The translations under genes and the position numbers were made by a program. A DNA stretch of 64,000 bases, taken from the NCBI RefSeq assembly GCF_021044825.1, contig NZ_JAJNOC010000002.1, forward strand, positions 1 through 64,000, written 5' to 3'. A model generated the notes under the pieces. That model searched no databases. It had not been told where the DNA came from and saw only the letters and a program-made list of their open reading frames with translations. Shown piece after piece: positions 24,117 to 33,629 of the stretch. Source of the stretch: Massilia phyllostachyos. GTDB taxonomy: Bacteria; Pseudomonadota; Gammaproteobacteria; Burkholderiales; Burkholderiaceae_D. Within the stretch, counting starts at the first letter, position 1, and each line of letters opens with the position of its first letter.

Positions 24117-24170
24117 CGCAGCTCCTCGGTTGGGTGAAGCGTCGATGTTGCCCGAACGGCCATGTGCTGT

Positions 24171-24965
24171 CTACGCGCCGTGCATGGCTTCTTGCGCCTT
24201 CTTCAGCCAGGCGAAGGAATCGACGGTGGCGCCTTGGGGCACGTACTCGCAGCCGACCCAACCCCCGTAGCCGAGTTCGTCCAGCAGCCGGAACAGATAG
24301 GGGAAATTGATCTCGCCCGTGCCCGGCTGATGCCGTCCCGGCACGTCGGCCAGCTGGATATGGCGGATCAGCGGCAGGTACTGGTGGATGGTCCCGGCCA
24401 GCTCGCCCTCCATGCGCTGCATGTGGTAGATGTCGTACTGCAGGAACAGGTTGTCGGCGCCGCATTCGTCGATGATGGCGGCCGCCTGGCGCGTGCCGGT
24501 CAGGAAATAGCCGGGGATGTCGCGGTCGTTGATCGGCTCGATCAGCACGGCGAGCCCGTGGGCGCGGCATTCGCCGGCGGCGTGGCGCAGGTTGTCGACA
24601 TAGGTCGCGTGGGCGCGCTCGACGCCGACCCGGGGTGGACGGCGGCCGGCCAGGCAGTGCAGGCGCGGCACGCCCAGCTCCAGCGCGTAGTCGATGGCAA
24701 GCTGGACGCCTTCGCGGAACTCGTCGACGCGGCGCGGGTCGCAGGCGATGCCACGCTCACCCGCGGCCCAGTCGCCGGAGGGGAAGTTGAACAGGGCAAG
24801 TTCCAGCCCGTAGCGCTGCAATCGTGCCGCGATCTGGCGCGGCTCGAAGGCGTAGGGGAAGAGGAACTCGACCGCATCGAAGCCGGCGGCGCGCGCGGCA
24901 GCGAAGCGGTCGAGGAAGTCGAGCTCGGTGAAGAGCAGGCTCAGGTTGGCGGCGAATTTCGGCAT
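24171..24965 (-). CDS. hyi: hydroxypyruvate isomerase (Hyi/OtnI family)
   Basis: 264 residues, a TIM-barrel of the xylose-isomerase-like fold. The start MPKFAANLSLLFTELDFLDR, the middle EPINDRDIPGYFL and the metal-site strand LQYDIYHMQRMEGEL are Hyi family hallmarks. GCEYVPQGAT stands near the C-terminus. The usual reaction is hydroxypyruvate to tartronate semialdehyde, in glyoxylate and related carbon use. No glyoxylate carboligase gene is adjacent, so the pathway is inferred. ATG 24965 is chosen because the family start matches. Confidence 0.9.
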   Translation of the reverse strand: MPKFAANLSLLFTELDFLDRFAAARAAGFDAVEFLFPYAFEPRQIAARLQRYGLELALFNFPSGDWAAGERGIACDPRRVDEFREGVQLAIDYALELGVPRLHCLAGRRPPRVGVERAHATYVDNLRHAAGECRAHGLAVLIEPINDRDIPGYFLTGTRQAAAIIDECGADNLFLQYDIYHMQRMEGELAGTIHQYLPLIRHIQLADVPGRHQPGTGEINFPYLFRLLDELGYGGWVGCEYVPQGATVDSFAWLKKAQEAMHGA

Positions 24966-25016
24966 TGCGTACAGGGTCGGGGGTAACCCTGCGATCGTAA
25001 CCGATCTTGCCACACT

Positions 25017-26318
25017 TCACGCCGCATCCGCCTCCGTGCGCGCCGGCGCCGCGGCCGGCAAGACCGCATCCGCCAGCGTCGACATCGGCGTGAACAGCCA
25101 GGCCAGCAGCGCCGCCGCGGCCAGGAAGATGCCGGCGCCGGCGAACAGGGCGTCCAGGCTCATCATGCTGGCGAGCCAGCCGGCGCCGGCCGCCGCGATC
25201 GGCGCCAGGCCCATGAAGACGAACATGAAGATGCCCATCATGCGGCCCAGCATGGCTTGCGGCACGCGCTGCTGGATCCAGGTGAACACGGCGACCTGGA
25301 TGAAACCGCCGAGCACGCCGATCGCCGCGATCAGCAGCACGCCCTGCCAGCTCTGCGTGACCAGCCCCATCGGGATCAGGAGCAGGCCCGACAAGCCGTC
25401 CACCACCAGCAGGGTGATGCCGAGGTTGACCAGGCGCCGCTTGCCCAGCACGCCGGACAGGGCCATCCCGGCCAGGATGCCGCCGCCGTGGGCCGCCATC
25501 AGGATCGCCAGCGCCGAGGCGCCGTGCAAGCGTTCGCTGGCGAGCAGGGGCAGCGCCACCTGCATCAGGCCGCCGACCACGCAGGCGCACAGGCCCCAGT
25601 AGAAGAAGGCGGTGCGCAGGGTGCGGTCGTGCCAGACGGTGGCCAGGCCGGCGCCGACCGCGCGCCACACCGATTCCTGTTTCCTTGCCTCTGGAGCCGG
25701 CCGGGCCAGCGGCCTGACTTTCGCCAGTGTCCAGGCCGAGACGAGATAGGTGAGGCAGTCGATCGCGAAGGCGATCCCGAGGCCGCGCGCATCGCCTTGC
25801 CCATGGCTGCCGTCGCCGGCCAGCGCGAACAGCAGGCCGGCCAGCAGCGGTCCGCCCAGCATGGTGAGCTGGCGCATCGCCATCATGGCCGCATTGGCGG
25901 GCGCCAGGTGCTGCGGCGCGACCGCGTGCGGCAGCATCGAGGTCCCGGCCGGGATGCTGAAGGCCGAGGCGATCGACAGGCCGATGCCGAGCGCCGCGAC
26001 CAGCGGCAGGGTGGCGGCCTGGAGCAGCACCAGCAGCGCCAGGATGCCGAGCAGCGCCGTGTTGACGTACTTGGTCAGCATCAGCACGCTTTTCGGCGAA
26101 TAGCGGTCGACCAGGGCGCCGCCGAACAGGATCAGGATGGCGCGCGGCACGCCCATCGCCGCCACCATCGCGCCCAGCGCCAAGGGGTCGCCGGTGAGCT
26201 GCAGCACCAGCCAGGGCAGGGCGATCATGGTGAATTGGTCGCCCAGGGCGGAGATGACGCCGCCGCTCATCAGCCAGGTGAAATTCGGGTCGCGCCGCAG
26301 CGCCTGTTTGCCGTTCAT
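25017..26318 (-). CDS. MFS transporter, drug-efflux type
   Basis: 433 residues with about twelve membrane helices. An early motif LVDRYSPKSVLML sits between helices 2 and 3, and a central loop (about 195-215) contains ARPAPEARKQES. It resembles the MFS_3/enterobactin-exporter-like group. It starts 4 bases after the MarR gene's stop, so it is surely co-transcribed. Regulation by that MarR is expected, and the substrate is unknown. Confidence 0.87.
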   Translation of the reverse strand: MNGKQALRRDPNFTWLMSGGVISALGDQFTMIALPWLVLQLTGDPLALGAMVAAMGVPRAILILFGGALVDRYSPKSVLMLTKYVNTALLGILALLVLLQAATLPLVAALGIGLSIASAFSIPAGTSMLPHAVAPQHLAPANAAMMAMRQLTMLGGPLLAGLLFALAGDGSHGQGDARGLGIAFAIDCLTYLVSAWTLAKVRPLARPAPEARKQESVWRAVGAGLATVWHDRTLRTAFFYWGLCACVVGGLMQVALPLLASERLHGASALAILMAAHGGGILAGMALSGVLGKRRLVNLGITLLVVDGLSGLLLIPMGLVTQSWQGVLLIAAIGVLGGFIQVAVFTWIQQRVPQAMLGRMMGIFMFVFMGLAPIAAAGAGWLASMMSLDALFAGAGIFLAAAALLAWLFTPMSTLADAVLPAAAPARTEADAA

Positions 26319-26322
26319 GGGT

Positions 26323-26787
26323 TCACTGCCCGCCGGCGAGCTGGGCCAGCAGGTTCGAGGTGGCCTGCATCTGCTCGCGGGAAGGCGCCCCCAGCAGATT
26401 GCGGCTGACGTTGTGGACCACGACGCCGGCATTCGTAACCAGCTCGCTGCCGGCGGGCGTGATGATGGCGTAGCCGACCCGGGCGTCGCGCGGATCGCTC
26501 TGGCGCGCCACCAGGCCGATCTTTTCCAGCGGCAACAGCGAGCGGGTCACGCCGGAAGCGGTGAGACCGAGCTTCTCGGCCAGGTCGACCCGGCGCAGGC
26601 GTCCGCCCGGCGCGCGCTGCAGGTTCAGCAGCAGCTGGTAGTCGGCGAAGCTGATGCCGTGGTGGCCGCCGAGGGCGTTGTCGAGCCGGCGCGACAGGGC
26701 CGCCCAGGCGCGCGCCATGCGCAGGCAAAATTCGCTGGTCGGGCTGTCGAGGGGAGCGTCGGGGGTGGTGTCGTTCAGGTCGCTCAT
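26323..26787 (-). CDS. MarR-family transcriptional regulator
   Basis: 154 residues. The winged helix (about 50-120) has LRRVDLAEKLGLTASGVTRSL as the recognition helix and the wing SDPRDARVGYAIITPAG, the MarR signature. It is first gene of a MarR-MFS operon. Two TTGA-N4-TCAA sites upstream are likely its own operators. Confidence 0.9.
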   Translation of the reverse strand: MSDLNDTTPDAPLDSPTSEFCLRMARAWAALSRRLDNALGGHHGISFADYQLLLNLQRAPGGRLRRVDLAEKLGLTASGVTRSLLPLEKIGLVARQSDPRDARVGYAIITPAGSELVTNAGVVVHNVSRNLLGAPSREQMQATSNLLAQLAGGQ

Positions 26788-26813
26788 GGCGGGCCTCCAT
26801 ACTTGAGAAATAG

Positions 26814-26869
26814 TTGATTACTCAAATATAGGCCGTTCATCGAAACTTAGCAAGTGTTTGAGTGCTCAA
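26814..26869. promoter_or_regulatory. two MarR-type operator sites
   Basis: TTGATTACTCAA at 26814-26825 and TTGAGTGCTCAA at 26858-26869 share TTGA-N4-TCAA with 32 bases between them. They lie 27-82 bases before the MarR start at 26787. This paired layout is usual for autorepressed MarR-efflux operons. The flanking AT-rich bases are suitable for the promoter. Confidence 0.6.
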
Positions 26870-26948
26870 GTATCACTTTTGGGCGAAAAGAAACCAGTGC
26901 CGGACAATGTCGTCGGGCACTGGTTTTTCGAGAAGGCCTGGCTAACGC

Positions 26949-28352
26949 TTACGAGTCGCGGTTGCCCGGACGCGAGGCAGGGCGCGGGCCGCGGCCACCG
27001 CCGCCATTGCCGTTGCGGTTGCCGCCGTTCGCATTCGCGGGACGCCCGCCGTTGCCGCCGGCCGGACGGCCGCCGCCCGCACCGGCGCCTGCACTGCGCG
27101 GCTGGCTGTTGCCGCCACGGTTGCCGCCAGGACGGCCGCCACGGTTGGCGTGGCCCGGCGCGCCGCTGCGCAGCTGGATCGGTTGCGCCTTGGCGTTCAG
27201 GTCCGGCTCGAAGCCCGGGATCACGTGACGCGGCAGGGTCTGCTTGATCAGGCGCTCGATGTCCTTCAGCATCTGATGCTCGTCGACGCAGACCAGCGAC
27301 ACCGCTTCGCCGGTGGCGCCGGCGCGGCCGGTACGGCCGATGCGGTGCACGTAATCTTCCGGCACGTTCGGCAGGTCATAGTTGACCACGTGCGGCAGCT
27401 GGTCGATGTCGATGCCGCGCGCCGCGATGTCGGTCGCGACCAGCACCTGCAGGCTGCCGTCCTTGAATTCGGACAGCGCCTTGGTGCGCGCCGACTGGCT
27501 CTTGTTGCCGTGGATCGCCATCGCGCCGATGCCGTCCTTGCCCAGCTGCTCGACCAGCTTGTTGGCGCCGTGCTTGGTGCGGGTGAACACCAGCACCTGG
27601 TGCCAGTCGTTTTCCTTGATCAGGTGCGACAGCATCGGGTGCTTCTTGTCGCGGTCGACCGGGTGGATCTTTTGCGCGATCACTTCCACGGTCGAGTTGC
27701 GGCGCGCGACTTCGATCGATTGCGGGTTGTTCAGCAGGCGGTCGGCCAGGGCCTTGATCTCGTCCGAGAAGGTGGCCGAGAACAGCAGGTTCTGGCGCTT
27801 CGGCGGCAGCAGCGCCAGCACCTTCTTGATGTCGTGGATGAAGCCCATGTCCAGCATGCGGTCGGCTTCGTCCAGGATCAGGATTTCGATATTCGACAGG
27901 TCGACGGTGCGCTGGCCGGCGTGGTCCAGCAGGCGGCCTGGCGTGGCGACCAGGATGTCGACGCCTTGCTTCAGGAGCTTGATCTGCGGGTTGATGCCGA
28001 CGCCGCCGAAGATGACGGCCGAATTCAGGTTCGTATACTTGCCGTATACGCGCACGCTTTCCTCGACCTGTGCCGCGAGTTCGCGGGTCGGGGTCAGGAC
28101 CAGGGCGCGGATGGCGCGCGGCGCGGTCTTGTTCTTCAATGCCGTGCCGACCTTGTCGTTCGACAGCAACTGAAGGATCGGCAGGGTGAAGCCGGCGGTC
28201 TTGCCGGTGCCGGTCTGGGCGCCGGCCAGCAGGTCGCCGCCATTCAGCACCGCGGGAATAGCCTGGGCCTGGATCGGGGTCGGCGAAGTATAGCCTTGTT
28301 CAGTCACCGCGCGGACGATCGCGTCGGACAAACCGAGAGTAGAAAATGACAT
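26949..28352 (-). CDS. rhlE: DEAD-box RNA helicase RhlE
   Basis: 467 residues. The helicase core has a Q-motif start ([14 protein letters not shown]), motif I AQTGTGKT, Ia PTRELA, II DEAD, III SAT and [12 protein letters not shown]. After about residue 395 a long tail rich in Gly, Arg and Asn ([15 protein letters not shown] and similar) would bind RNA without structure. RhlE acts in ribosome assembly and RNA decay, especially in the cold. It is transcribed alone from the 28353-28602 gap. Confidence 0.93.
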   Translation of the reverse strand: MSFSTLGLSDAIVRAVTEQGYTSPTPIQAQAIPAVLNGGDLLAGAQTGTGKTAGFTLPILQLLSNDKVGTALKNKTAPRAIRALVLTPTRELAAQVEESVRVYGKYTNLNSAVIFGGVGINPQIKLLKQGVDILVATPGRLLDHAGQRTVDLSNIEILILDEADRMLDMGFIHDIKKVLALLPPKRQNLLFSATFSDEIKALADRLLNNPQSIEVARRNSTVEVIAQKIHPVDRDKKHPMLSHLIKENDWHQVLVFTRTKHGANKLVEQLGKDGIGAMAIHGNKSQSARTKALSEFKDGSLQVLVATDIAARGIDIDQLPHVVNYDLPNVPEDYVHRIGRTGRAGATGEAVSLVCVDEHQMLKDIERLIKQTLPRHVIPGFEPDLNAKAQPIQLRSGAPGHANRGGRPGGNRGGNSQPRSAGAGAGGGRPAGGNGGRPANANGGNRNGNGGGGRGPRPASRPGNRDS

Positions 28353-28556
28353 AAATTCTTTATCAAAAGTCGACCGCCGCCACCTGGCGCCAGTCTGGGG
28401 AAACCGGATTAGTCATTGCAGGCGGGACGCGAGACAACCGCGGGAACGCCGGACGCCGCCGCCCGCATCGAACAATGCGGGCAGGCCAGCCGGGATTATA
28501 GAGGAGTTTGTTTCTCTATGGAAAGTTTCTGACCGGGACTTTCCAGCCGGTACAAC

Positions 28557-28576
28557 GGGCGTGTTCGGACACGCCC
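28557..28576 (-). terminator. strong hairpin after suhB
   Basis: GGGCGTGT and ACACGCCC form perfect 8-base arms around TCGG. It is 27 bases beyond the suhB stop, in the 250-base gap to rhlE. There is no clear T-run, so it may stop transcription weakly or protect the 3' end. Confidence 0.5.
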
Positions 28577-28602
28577 GGTAGCACGGTCGCTATTCTACGC
28601 GA

Positions 28603-29391
28603 TTAGGCAAAAGCCGACAGCAGCGGGACCATGGCGCCGAACACCTTCGGGCCGGCGGCGATCACGTCGCCCTTGTGCAGGTACTCGGATTCGCCGTTGA
28701 ATTCGCCGACGATGCCGCCCGCTTCCGTGACCAGCAGGGCGCCCGCGGCGATATCCCACACCTTCAGGCCCTTCTCGAAGAAGCCGTCGATGCGGCCGGC
28801 GGCCACGTTGGCCAGTTCCAGCGCGGCCGAGCCGCCGCTGCGCACGCCGTGGCAGCGCGAGGCCATCACTTCGTACATGCGCAGGTATTCGGCCAGCGCG
28901 CGCGGGTCCGGGCCGTGGCCCGAGCCCAGCAGGGCCTTGCCGATGCGGTCGTGGTTGCGCACGCGGATGCGCTTGTCGTTCAGGTAGGCGCCGGCGCCCT
29001 TGGTGGCAGTGAACAGGTCGTTGCGCACCGGGTCGTAGACCAGGGCGTTGGTGATCACGCCTTTCTGTTGCAGGGCGATCGAGATGCAGAAGTTGGGGTA
29101 GCCGTGCAGGAAGTTGGTGGTGCCGTCGATCGGGTCGATGATCCACACGTTTTCGCTCTCGTCATTCAGGTTCTTCGACGCGCCCGATTCCTCCGCCAGG
29201 ATGGCGTGGTCCGGGTAGGCCTTCAGCAGGGTTTCCACGATGGCCGCCTCGGCCGCCTGGTCGATGTCGGTGACGAAATCGTTATGATTTTTTTCAGAAA
29301 TGGTGATGCGATCGAGATCGAAGGACGCGCGGTTGATGACGGTGGCGGCGCGGCGGGCGGCCTTGATGGCCGTGTTGAGCATTGGGTGCAT
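28603..29391 (-). CDS. suhB: inositol monophosphatase family protein SuhB
   Basis: 262 residues. It starts [15 protein letters not shown], typical of SuhB. The Mg2+ site motif is [15 protein letters not shown], with the second site in [17 protein letters not shown]. SuhB dephosphorylates inositol monophosphate and, in E. coli, joins the rRNA antitermination complex. It is divergent from trmJ, a pairing seen in many proteobacteria. GGAAAGCTC precedes ATG 29391. Confidence 0.94.
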   Translation of the reverse strand: MHPMLNTAIKAARRAATVINRASFDLDRITISEKNHNDFVTDIDQAAEAAIVETLLKAYPDHAILAEESGASKNLNDESENVWIIDPIDGTTNFLHGYPNFCISIALQQKGVITNALVYDPVRNDLFTATKGAGAYLNDKRIRVRNHDRIGKALLGSGHGPDPRALAEYLRMYEVMASRCHGVRSGGSAALELANVAAGRIDGFFEKGLKVWDIAAGALLVTEAGGIVGEFNGESEYLHKGDVIAAGPKVFGAMVPLLSAFA

Positions 29392-29557
29392 GAGCTTTCC
29401 GTGGAAAAAACGCGAACGCCCACCGCGCTTCGATGCGCCGTGAACGGTCTGCTGAATAGAGAATGACAAAGAGCAAAGCGGTGCCGAACCCGTTAAAATC
29501 CCGGACTTGTCAATCCAGGATTCCAAGCGCTCGCACCGCGCGATGGCGCTATTTTAA

Positions 29558-30319
29558 ATGAACCAGACCGAAATCAACACATCTCTCTTCAAAAGGCTGC
29601 GTTTTGTGCTGGTCGAGACCAGCCGCGCCGGCAATGTCGGCTCGGTGGCGCGCGCCATGAAGACAATGGGATTCAGCGACCTGGTGCTGGTCGCGCCGCG
29701 CTGCGCCGACCCTTTGCACGATGCGGAAGCGGTGGCCTTTGCCAGCGGCGCGGGCGACGTGCTGCAGAATGCGCGCATCGTCGGCACTATCCAGGAAGCG
29801 CTCGAGGGCTGCAATTTCGCGGCCGCCGTCTCGGCCCGGCTGCGCGAATTCTCGCCGCCCGTATGGACGCCGCGCGCCTTCAGCGTCCACGTGGCGGGGC
29901 GGGGCGAGCTGCGGCCGGCGCTCATCCTCGGCAACGAGCGGGTCGGGCTGCCGAACGAGATCGTCGAGGGCTGCAACGTCCTGATCAATATTCCGGCCAA
30001 TCCGGATTATTCGTCGCTGAACCTATCGCAGGCGGCCCAGGTGCTGGCGTATGAAGCGCGCATGGCGGCGGCCGGCGACACGGTGGACGAGCGCGGCGTC
30101 GGTTTTCATGGCGACGCGGCGAGCGTGACCCAGATCGACGGCATGTACGCCCACCTGGAAGAGGCGCTGGTGGCGGTCGGCTTCCTGAATGCGAACAATC
30201 CGAAGAAGCTGATGCCGCGCCTGAAGCGCCTGTTTTCCCGCACGGGGCTGGAAACGGAAGAGGTCAACATCCTGCGCGGCATCGCACGCGCGATCATCGA
30301 AGGCGTGTCCGGGAAGTGA
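29558..30319 (+). CDS. trmJ: tRNA (cytidine/uridine-2'-O-)-methyltransferase TrmJ
   Basis: 253 residues, SpoU/TrmH class with the alpha/beta knot. Motif 1 is VETSRAGNVGSVARAMK, motif 2 is ALILGNERVGLPNEIV, and motif 3 is NPDYSSLNLSQAAQVL. It 2'-O-methylates position 32 of several tRNAs. A helical C-terminal part (about 170-253) is the dimer region. There is little ribosome-binding sequence before the ATG (CTATTTTAA), so translation may be weak or from a short leader. Confidence 0.93.
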   Translation: MNQTEINTSLFKRLRFVLVETSRAGNVGSVARAMKTMGFSDLVLVAPRCADPLHDAEAVAFASGAGDVLQNARIVGTIQEALEGCNFAAAVSARLREFSPPVWTPRAFSVHVAGRGELRPALILGNERVGLPNEIVEGCNVLINIPANPDYSSLNLSQAAQVLAYEARMAAAGDTVDERGVGFHGDAASVTQIDGMYAHLEEALVAVGFLNANNPKKLMPRLKRLFSRTGLETEEVNILRGIARAIIEGVSGK

Positions 30320-30328
30320 GCCGCGCGG

Positions 30329-31342
30329 CTATCCGGCGCCGAAGCGGTGCTGGGGGTAGCTGTTGAGGCCGAACAGCACGAGTGCGCCGATGCTGTACCA
30401 GCTCATCGTGCCCAGCACGCGTGTCCGGGTGCGCGTCACCAGCGCGCCGATCACGAGGCCGGACATCGCCAGTGCGACGAACACGCTGACCGCGTGCACC
30501 GGCGAAACCGCCGACAGCAGGGGACCCTGGCGATAGGCCACGTCATCCACTGCGAGCATCACCATATTGAACATATTACTGCCCAGGATGCTGCCGAGGG
30601 CCATGTCGACCCGGCCGATGCGCAGGGCGGTCATCGCAACCGACAGTTCGGGCATGGACGTGGCGGCCGCGACGAACAGGGTGCCGACGAAGGAGCTTTC
30701 CCAGCCCATCAGCTCCGCAAGCCGGGTCGCGACGAAGGGCAGGTAGCCGCCGGCCGCCACCACCACCGCCGCGGCAATCGCGTATATCAGAATGGCGCGC
30801 GACATGGCGACATCGCCCTCGCCGGCCTGGTCCTTTTCTTCGTCTCCATGGCGTCTTTCCTGGAGATCGATGGCGCGCATCGACAGTACGTAGAGGACGA
30901 CCAGCAGGGGAGAGACGATGCCGACCTGCCAGAATGCGACCCCGTCCAGGCGCTTGCCCAGCACGAGTGCGGCGCCGGCCAGCGCCAGCAGGCCGACGCC
31001 GAACGCGGCCGACAGGATGTGATTCTGGCTGACGCTGCCATACAGGGGTTCCTTGCGGCGCAAGGCATCGAGGAAGGCCAGGATCAGCAGGTTGAAGACG
31101 CAGCTCCCGAACACGTCGCCGGCGGCCAGATCCGGCTTGCCTGCGAACCCCGCGGCGCTGATCCCGGTGGCCAGCTCGGGCAGCGAAGTGACGGTCGACA
31201 GCAGCAGCAGGCCGGCCAGGTTGCCCGACCACCCGGTCTTGGCGCCGATGATGTCGCCGTAGCGCGCGAGCTTGCCGCCGGCGTAGCCGATTACCGCCAT
31301 GCAAGTGAGAAACTGGATCCAGGCGCCCGCCATGCCATTCAT
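30329..31342 (-). CDS. calcium/sodium antiporter family protein
   Basis: 337 residues with ten predicted helices in two halves. Each half has the CaCA alpha-repeat: STVTSLPELATGISA with GDVFGSCVFNLLIL in the first, and AAATSMPELSVAMTAL with GSILGSNMFNMVML in the second. A hydrophilic loop with EERRHGDEEKDQ lies between. The substrate is probably Ca2+ or K+ against Na+ or H+. It is convergent with trmJ, 9 bases apart. Confidence 0.9.
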   Translation of the reverse strand: MNGMAGAWIQFLTCMAVIGYAGGKLARYGDIIGAKTGWSGNLAGLLLLSTVTSLPELATGISAAGFAGKPDLAAGDVFGSCVFNLLILAFLDALRRKEPLYGSVSQNHILSAAFGVGLLALAGAALVLGKRLDGVAFWQVGIVSPLLVVLYVLSMRAIDLQERRHGDEEKDQAGEGDVAMSRAILIYAIAAAVVVAAGGYLPFVATRLAELMGWESSFVGTLFVAAATSMPELSVAMTALRIGRVDMALGSILGSNMFNMVMLAVDDVAYRQGPLLSAVSPVHAVSVFVALAMSGLVIGALVTRTRTRVLGTMSWYSIGALVLFGLNSYPQHRFGAG

Positions 31343-31527
31343 CGTGAGCCTCCCAGGTTGAAAGAAGATCGTATCGCCGTCCGGCTGCACTGTAGCCGAA
31401 TACGGCAGGCCGGCATGCACGGCAGCCGGAACTGCCGCGCTCCTGCCCGAGGAATGCTTCTAGTTCCGGCCTTCGTCCCGGTCCGCGCCTGGCGTACACT
31501 AATCAGGAGAAAACACCAGAGACAGCC

Positions 31528-32034
31528 ATGGGCACATCACGCAGGACCTTCCTGAAAGCGGGCGGCATCGGCGCGCTGGCATTGGCCGCGGGTGGGGCGC
31601 TGTATCGCCTGCGTCAGGACGCCGCGCCGCACCGCTTCACCCTGGACGGCGAGGCGGGCGCCGCCCTGCAGGCGATCGCGCCCGCCATCCTGCTCGGCGC
31701 CTTGCCGCCCGGCGCGGCGCTGGAGCCCACCATCGACGCCGTGCGTGCGGCCATCCTCGGCCTGCCGCCCGCCACCCAAAAAGAAGTGCAGGACCTGTTC
31801 GGCCTGTTGGCGCTGGCGCCTGCGCGGCGCCTGCTGACCGGCGTCTCCGGCGGCTGGGAAGGCGCGCGCATCGAGGAGGTCAGCGCCTTCCTGCAGGACT
31901 GGCGCCTGCACCGTCTCGGCCTGCTGCGCAGCGCCTATCACGCGCTGCACGACCTGGTGCTGGGCGCCTGGTATGCGCAGGAGAGCAGCTGGGCGGCGAT
32001 CGGCTATCCCGGCCCGATGAAGGAGCTGTCGTGA
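31528..32034 (+). CDS. Tat-secreted small subunit, gluconate-dehydrogenase-subunit-3-like
   Basis: 168 residues. The N-terminus MGTSRRTFLKAGGIGALALA is a twin-arginine signal (SRRTFLK). The remainder is helical, with FTLDGEAGAALQAIAPAILL and EVQDLFGLLALAPARRLL. It is like the small subunit of FAD-GMC dehydrogenases, which carries the large subunit across the membrane. Its last bases overlap the GTG start of the GMC gene. Assignment rests on the signal, size and position. Confidence 0.7.
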   Translation: MGTSRRTFLKAGGIGALALAAGGALYRLRQDAAPHRFTLDGEAGAALQAIAPAILLGALPPGAALEPTIDAVRAAILGLPPATQKEVQDLFGLLALAPARRLLTGVSGGWEGARIEEVSAFLQDWRLHRLGLLRSAYHALHDLVLGAWYAQESSWAAIGYPGPMKELS

Positions 32035-33629
32035 GCATCGTCCCCGATCCGATCCGCGCGGGCCTGGACCAGGGCTGGAAGGTGATCGATGCGTCGGCCC
32101 TGGCCGGCGACCTCGCCCTGGAGGCCGACGTCGTCATCGTCGGCAGCGGCGCCGGCGGCGGCGTCACCGCCGAGATCCTCGCCAAGGCCGGCCTGTCCGC
32201 CATCATCGTGGAAGAGGGCGCCTTGAAGACCTCGAGCGACTTCAAGATGCGCGAAGCCGATGCCTACCCCGCGCTGTACCAGGAATCAGCCGCGCGCAAG
32301 ACCGCGGACAAGGGCATCAACATCCTGCAGGGCCGCACCGTGGGCGGCTCGACCACGGTCAACTGGACCTCGAGCTTCCGCACCCCATCCACGACGCTGG
32401 ACTGGTGGCGCCGCCACTACGCGCTGCCGGATGCGACGCCGGAAGCACTGGCGCCCTGGTTCGCGCTGATGGAAGAACGCCTGCACATCGCCGACTGGCC
32501 CGGAGCGCCGAACGAGAACAACGACGTGCTGCGCCGCGGCGCGCAGAAACTCGGCATCCCGACTGGCCTCATCCGCCGCAACGTCAACGGCTGCTGGAAC
32601 CTCGGCTACTGCGGCATGGGCTGCCCGACCAATGCCAAGCAGTCGATGCTGGTGACGACGATTCCCGCCGCACTGGCACGCGGCGCGACCCTGCTGACGC
32701 GCGTTCGCGCCGAGCGCTTCGTCTTCCAGGGCGAACGCGCCGATACGCTCGAATGCCGCGCGCTGGATGCGGCCGGCGTCCACACGACGGGCCGCACCCT
32801 GCGCCTGCGCGCCCGCCATTACGTGGTCGCCGGCGGCGCCATCAACTCGCCCGCGCTGCTGCTGCGTTCGAAAGCGCCCGACCCCAGCGGCCTGCTCGGC
32901 AAGCGCACCTTCCTGCACCCGACCGTGATCTCGGCCGCCTTCTTCCCGCAGCGGGTCGAGGCCTGGCAGGGCGCGCCGCAGACCGTCTATTCGGACCACT
33001 TCCTGGGTGGCCCGCTCGCCGGCCCGATCGGCTACAAGCTCGAAGCCCCGCCGCTGCATCCGCTGCTGCTGGCCACCACCATGAACGGCTTCGGCGCACA
33101 GCACGCGCAGATGATGCGCGAATTCCCGCATCTGCAAGGCATGCTGGCCCTGCTGCGCGACGGCTTTCACGACGGGGCGCCCGGCGGCACCGTGCGCCTG
33201 CGCGGCGACGGCAGTCCGGAACTCGACTATCCTCTGAGCGACTACCTGTGGGACGGCGCACGCCGCGCCCTGCTCACCATGGCCGAGATCCAGTTCGCGG
33301 CCGGCGCCAGGGAAGTGCTGCCCGCGCACGAGATGGCCGGTCGCTATCGCTCATGGCATGAAGCGAAGACCGCGATCGCCGCGCTGCCCCAGGGCCTGCA
33401 GCTGACGCGCGTGGCCTCGGCCCACGTGATGGGCGGCTGCGCGATGTCGGGCAGCGAGAAGCTCGGCGTGACGGCGCCCGACGGCCGCTACCGGGGCCTC
33501 GTCAACGTCTCGGTGCACGACGGTTCTCTGTTCCCGACCTCGATCGGCGCCAACCCGCAGCTGTCGATCTATGGCCTCGCCGCGAAGCTGGCGAGCGGCC
33601 TGGCCACCGCCCTGAAAGGCCACGCATGA
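32031..33629 (+). CDS. GMC-family FAD oxidoreductase (long-chain alcohol oxidase-like)
   Basis: 532 residues. The FAD-binding motif is VVIVGSGAGGGVTAEILAK (about 35-53). A second GMC motif lies at GINILQGRTVGGSTTVNW. A cysteine cluster GCWNLGYCGMGCPTNAKQ resembles that of fatty-alcohol oxidases. The catalytic-site region near the C-terminus is AHVMGGCAMSGSEK, followed by DGSLFPTSIGANPQLSI. It starts with GTG overlapping the previous stop and its own stop overlaps the next ATG. Substrate is inferred to be a long or bulky alcohol. Confidence 0.85.
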   Translation: MSIVPDPIRAGLDQGWKVIDASALAGDLALEADVVIVGSGAGGGVTAEILAKAGLSAIIVEEGALKTSSDFKMREADAYPALYQESAARKTADKGINILQGRTVGGSTTVNWTSSFRTPSTTLDWWRRHYALPDATPEALAPWFALMEERLHIADWPGAPNENNDVLRRGAQKLGIPTGLIRRNVNGCWNLGYCGMGCPTNAKQSMLVTTIPAALARGATLLTRVRAERFVFQGERADTLECRALDAAGVHTTGRTLRLRARHYVVAGGAINSPALLLRSKAPDPSGLLGKRTFLHPTVISAAFFPQRVEAWQGAPQTVYSDHFLGGPLAGPIGYKLEAPPLHPLLLATTMNGFGAQHAQMMREFPHLQGMLALLRDGFHDGAPGGTVRLRGDGSPELDYPLSDYLWDGARRALLTMAEIQFAAGAREVLPAHEMAGRYRSWHEAKTAIAALPQGLQLTRVASAHVMGGCAMSGSEKLGVTAPDGRYRGLVNVSVHDGSLFPTSIGANPQLSIYGLAAKLASGLATALKGHA

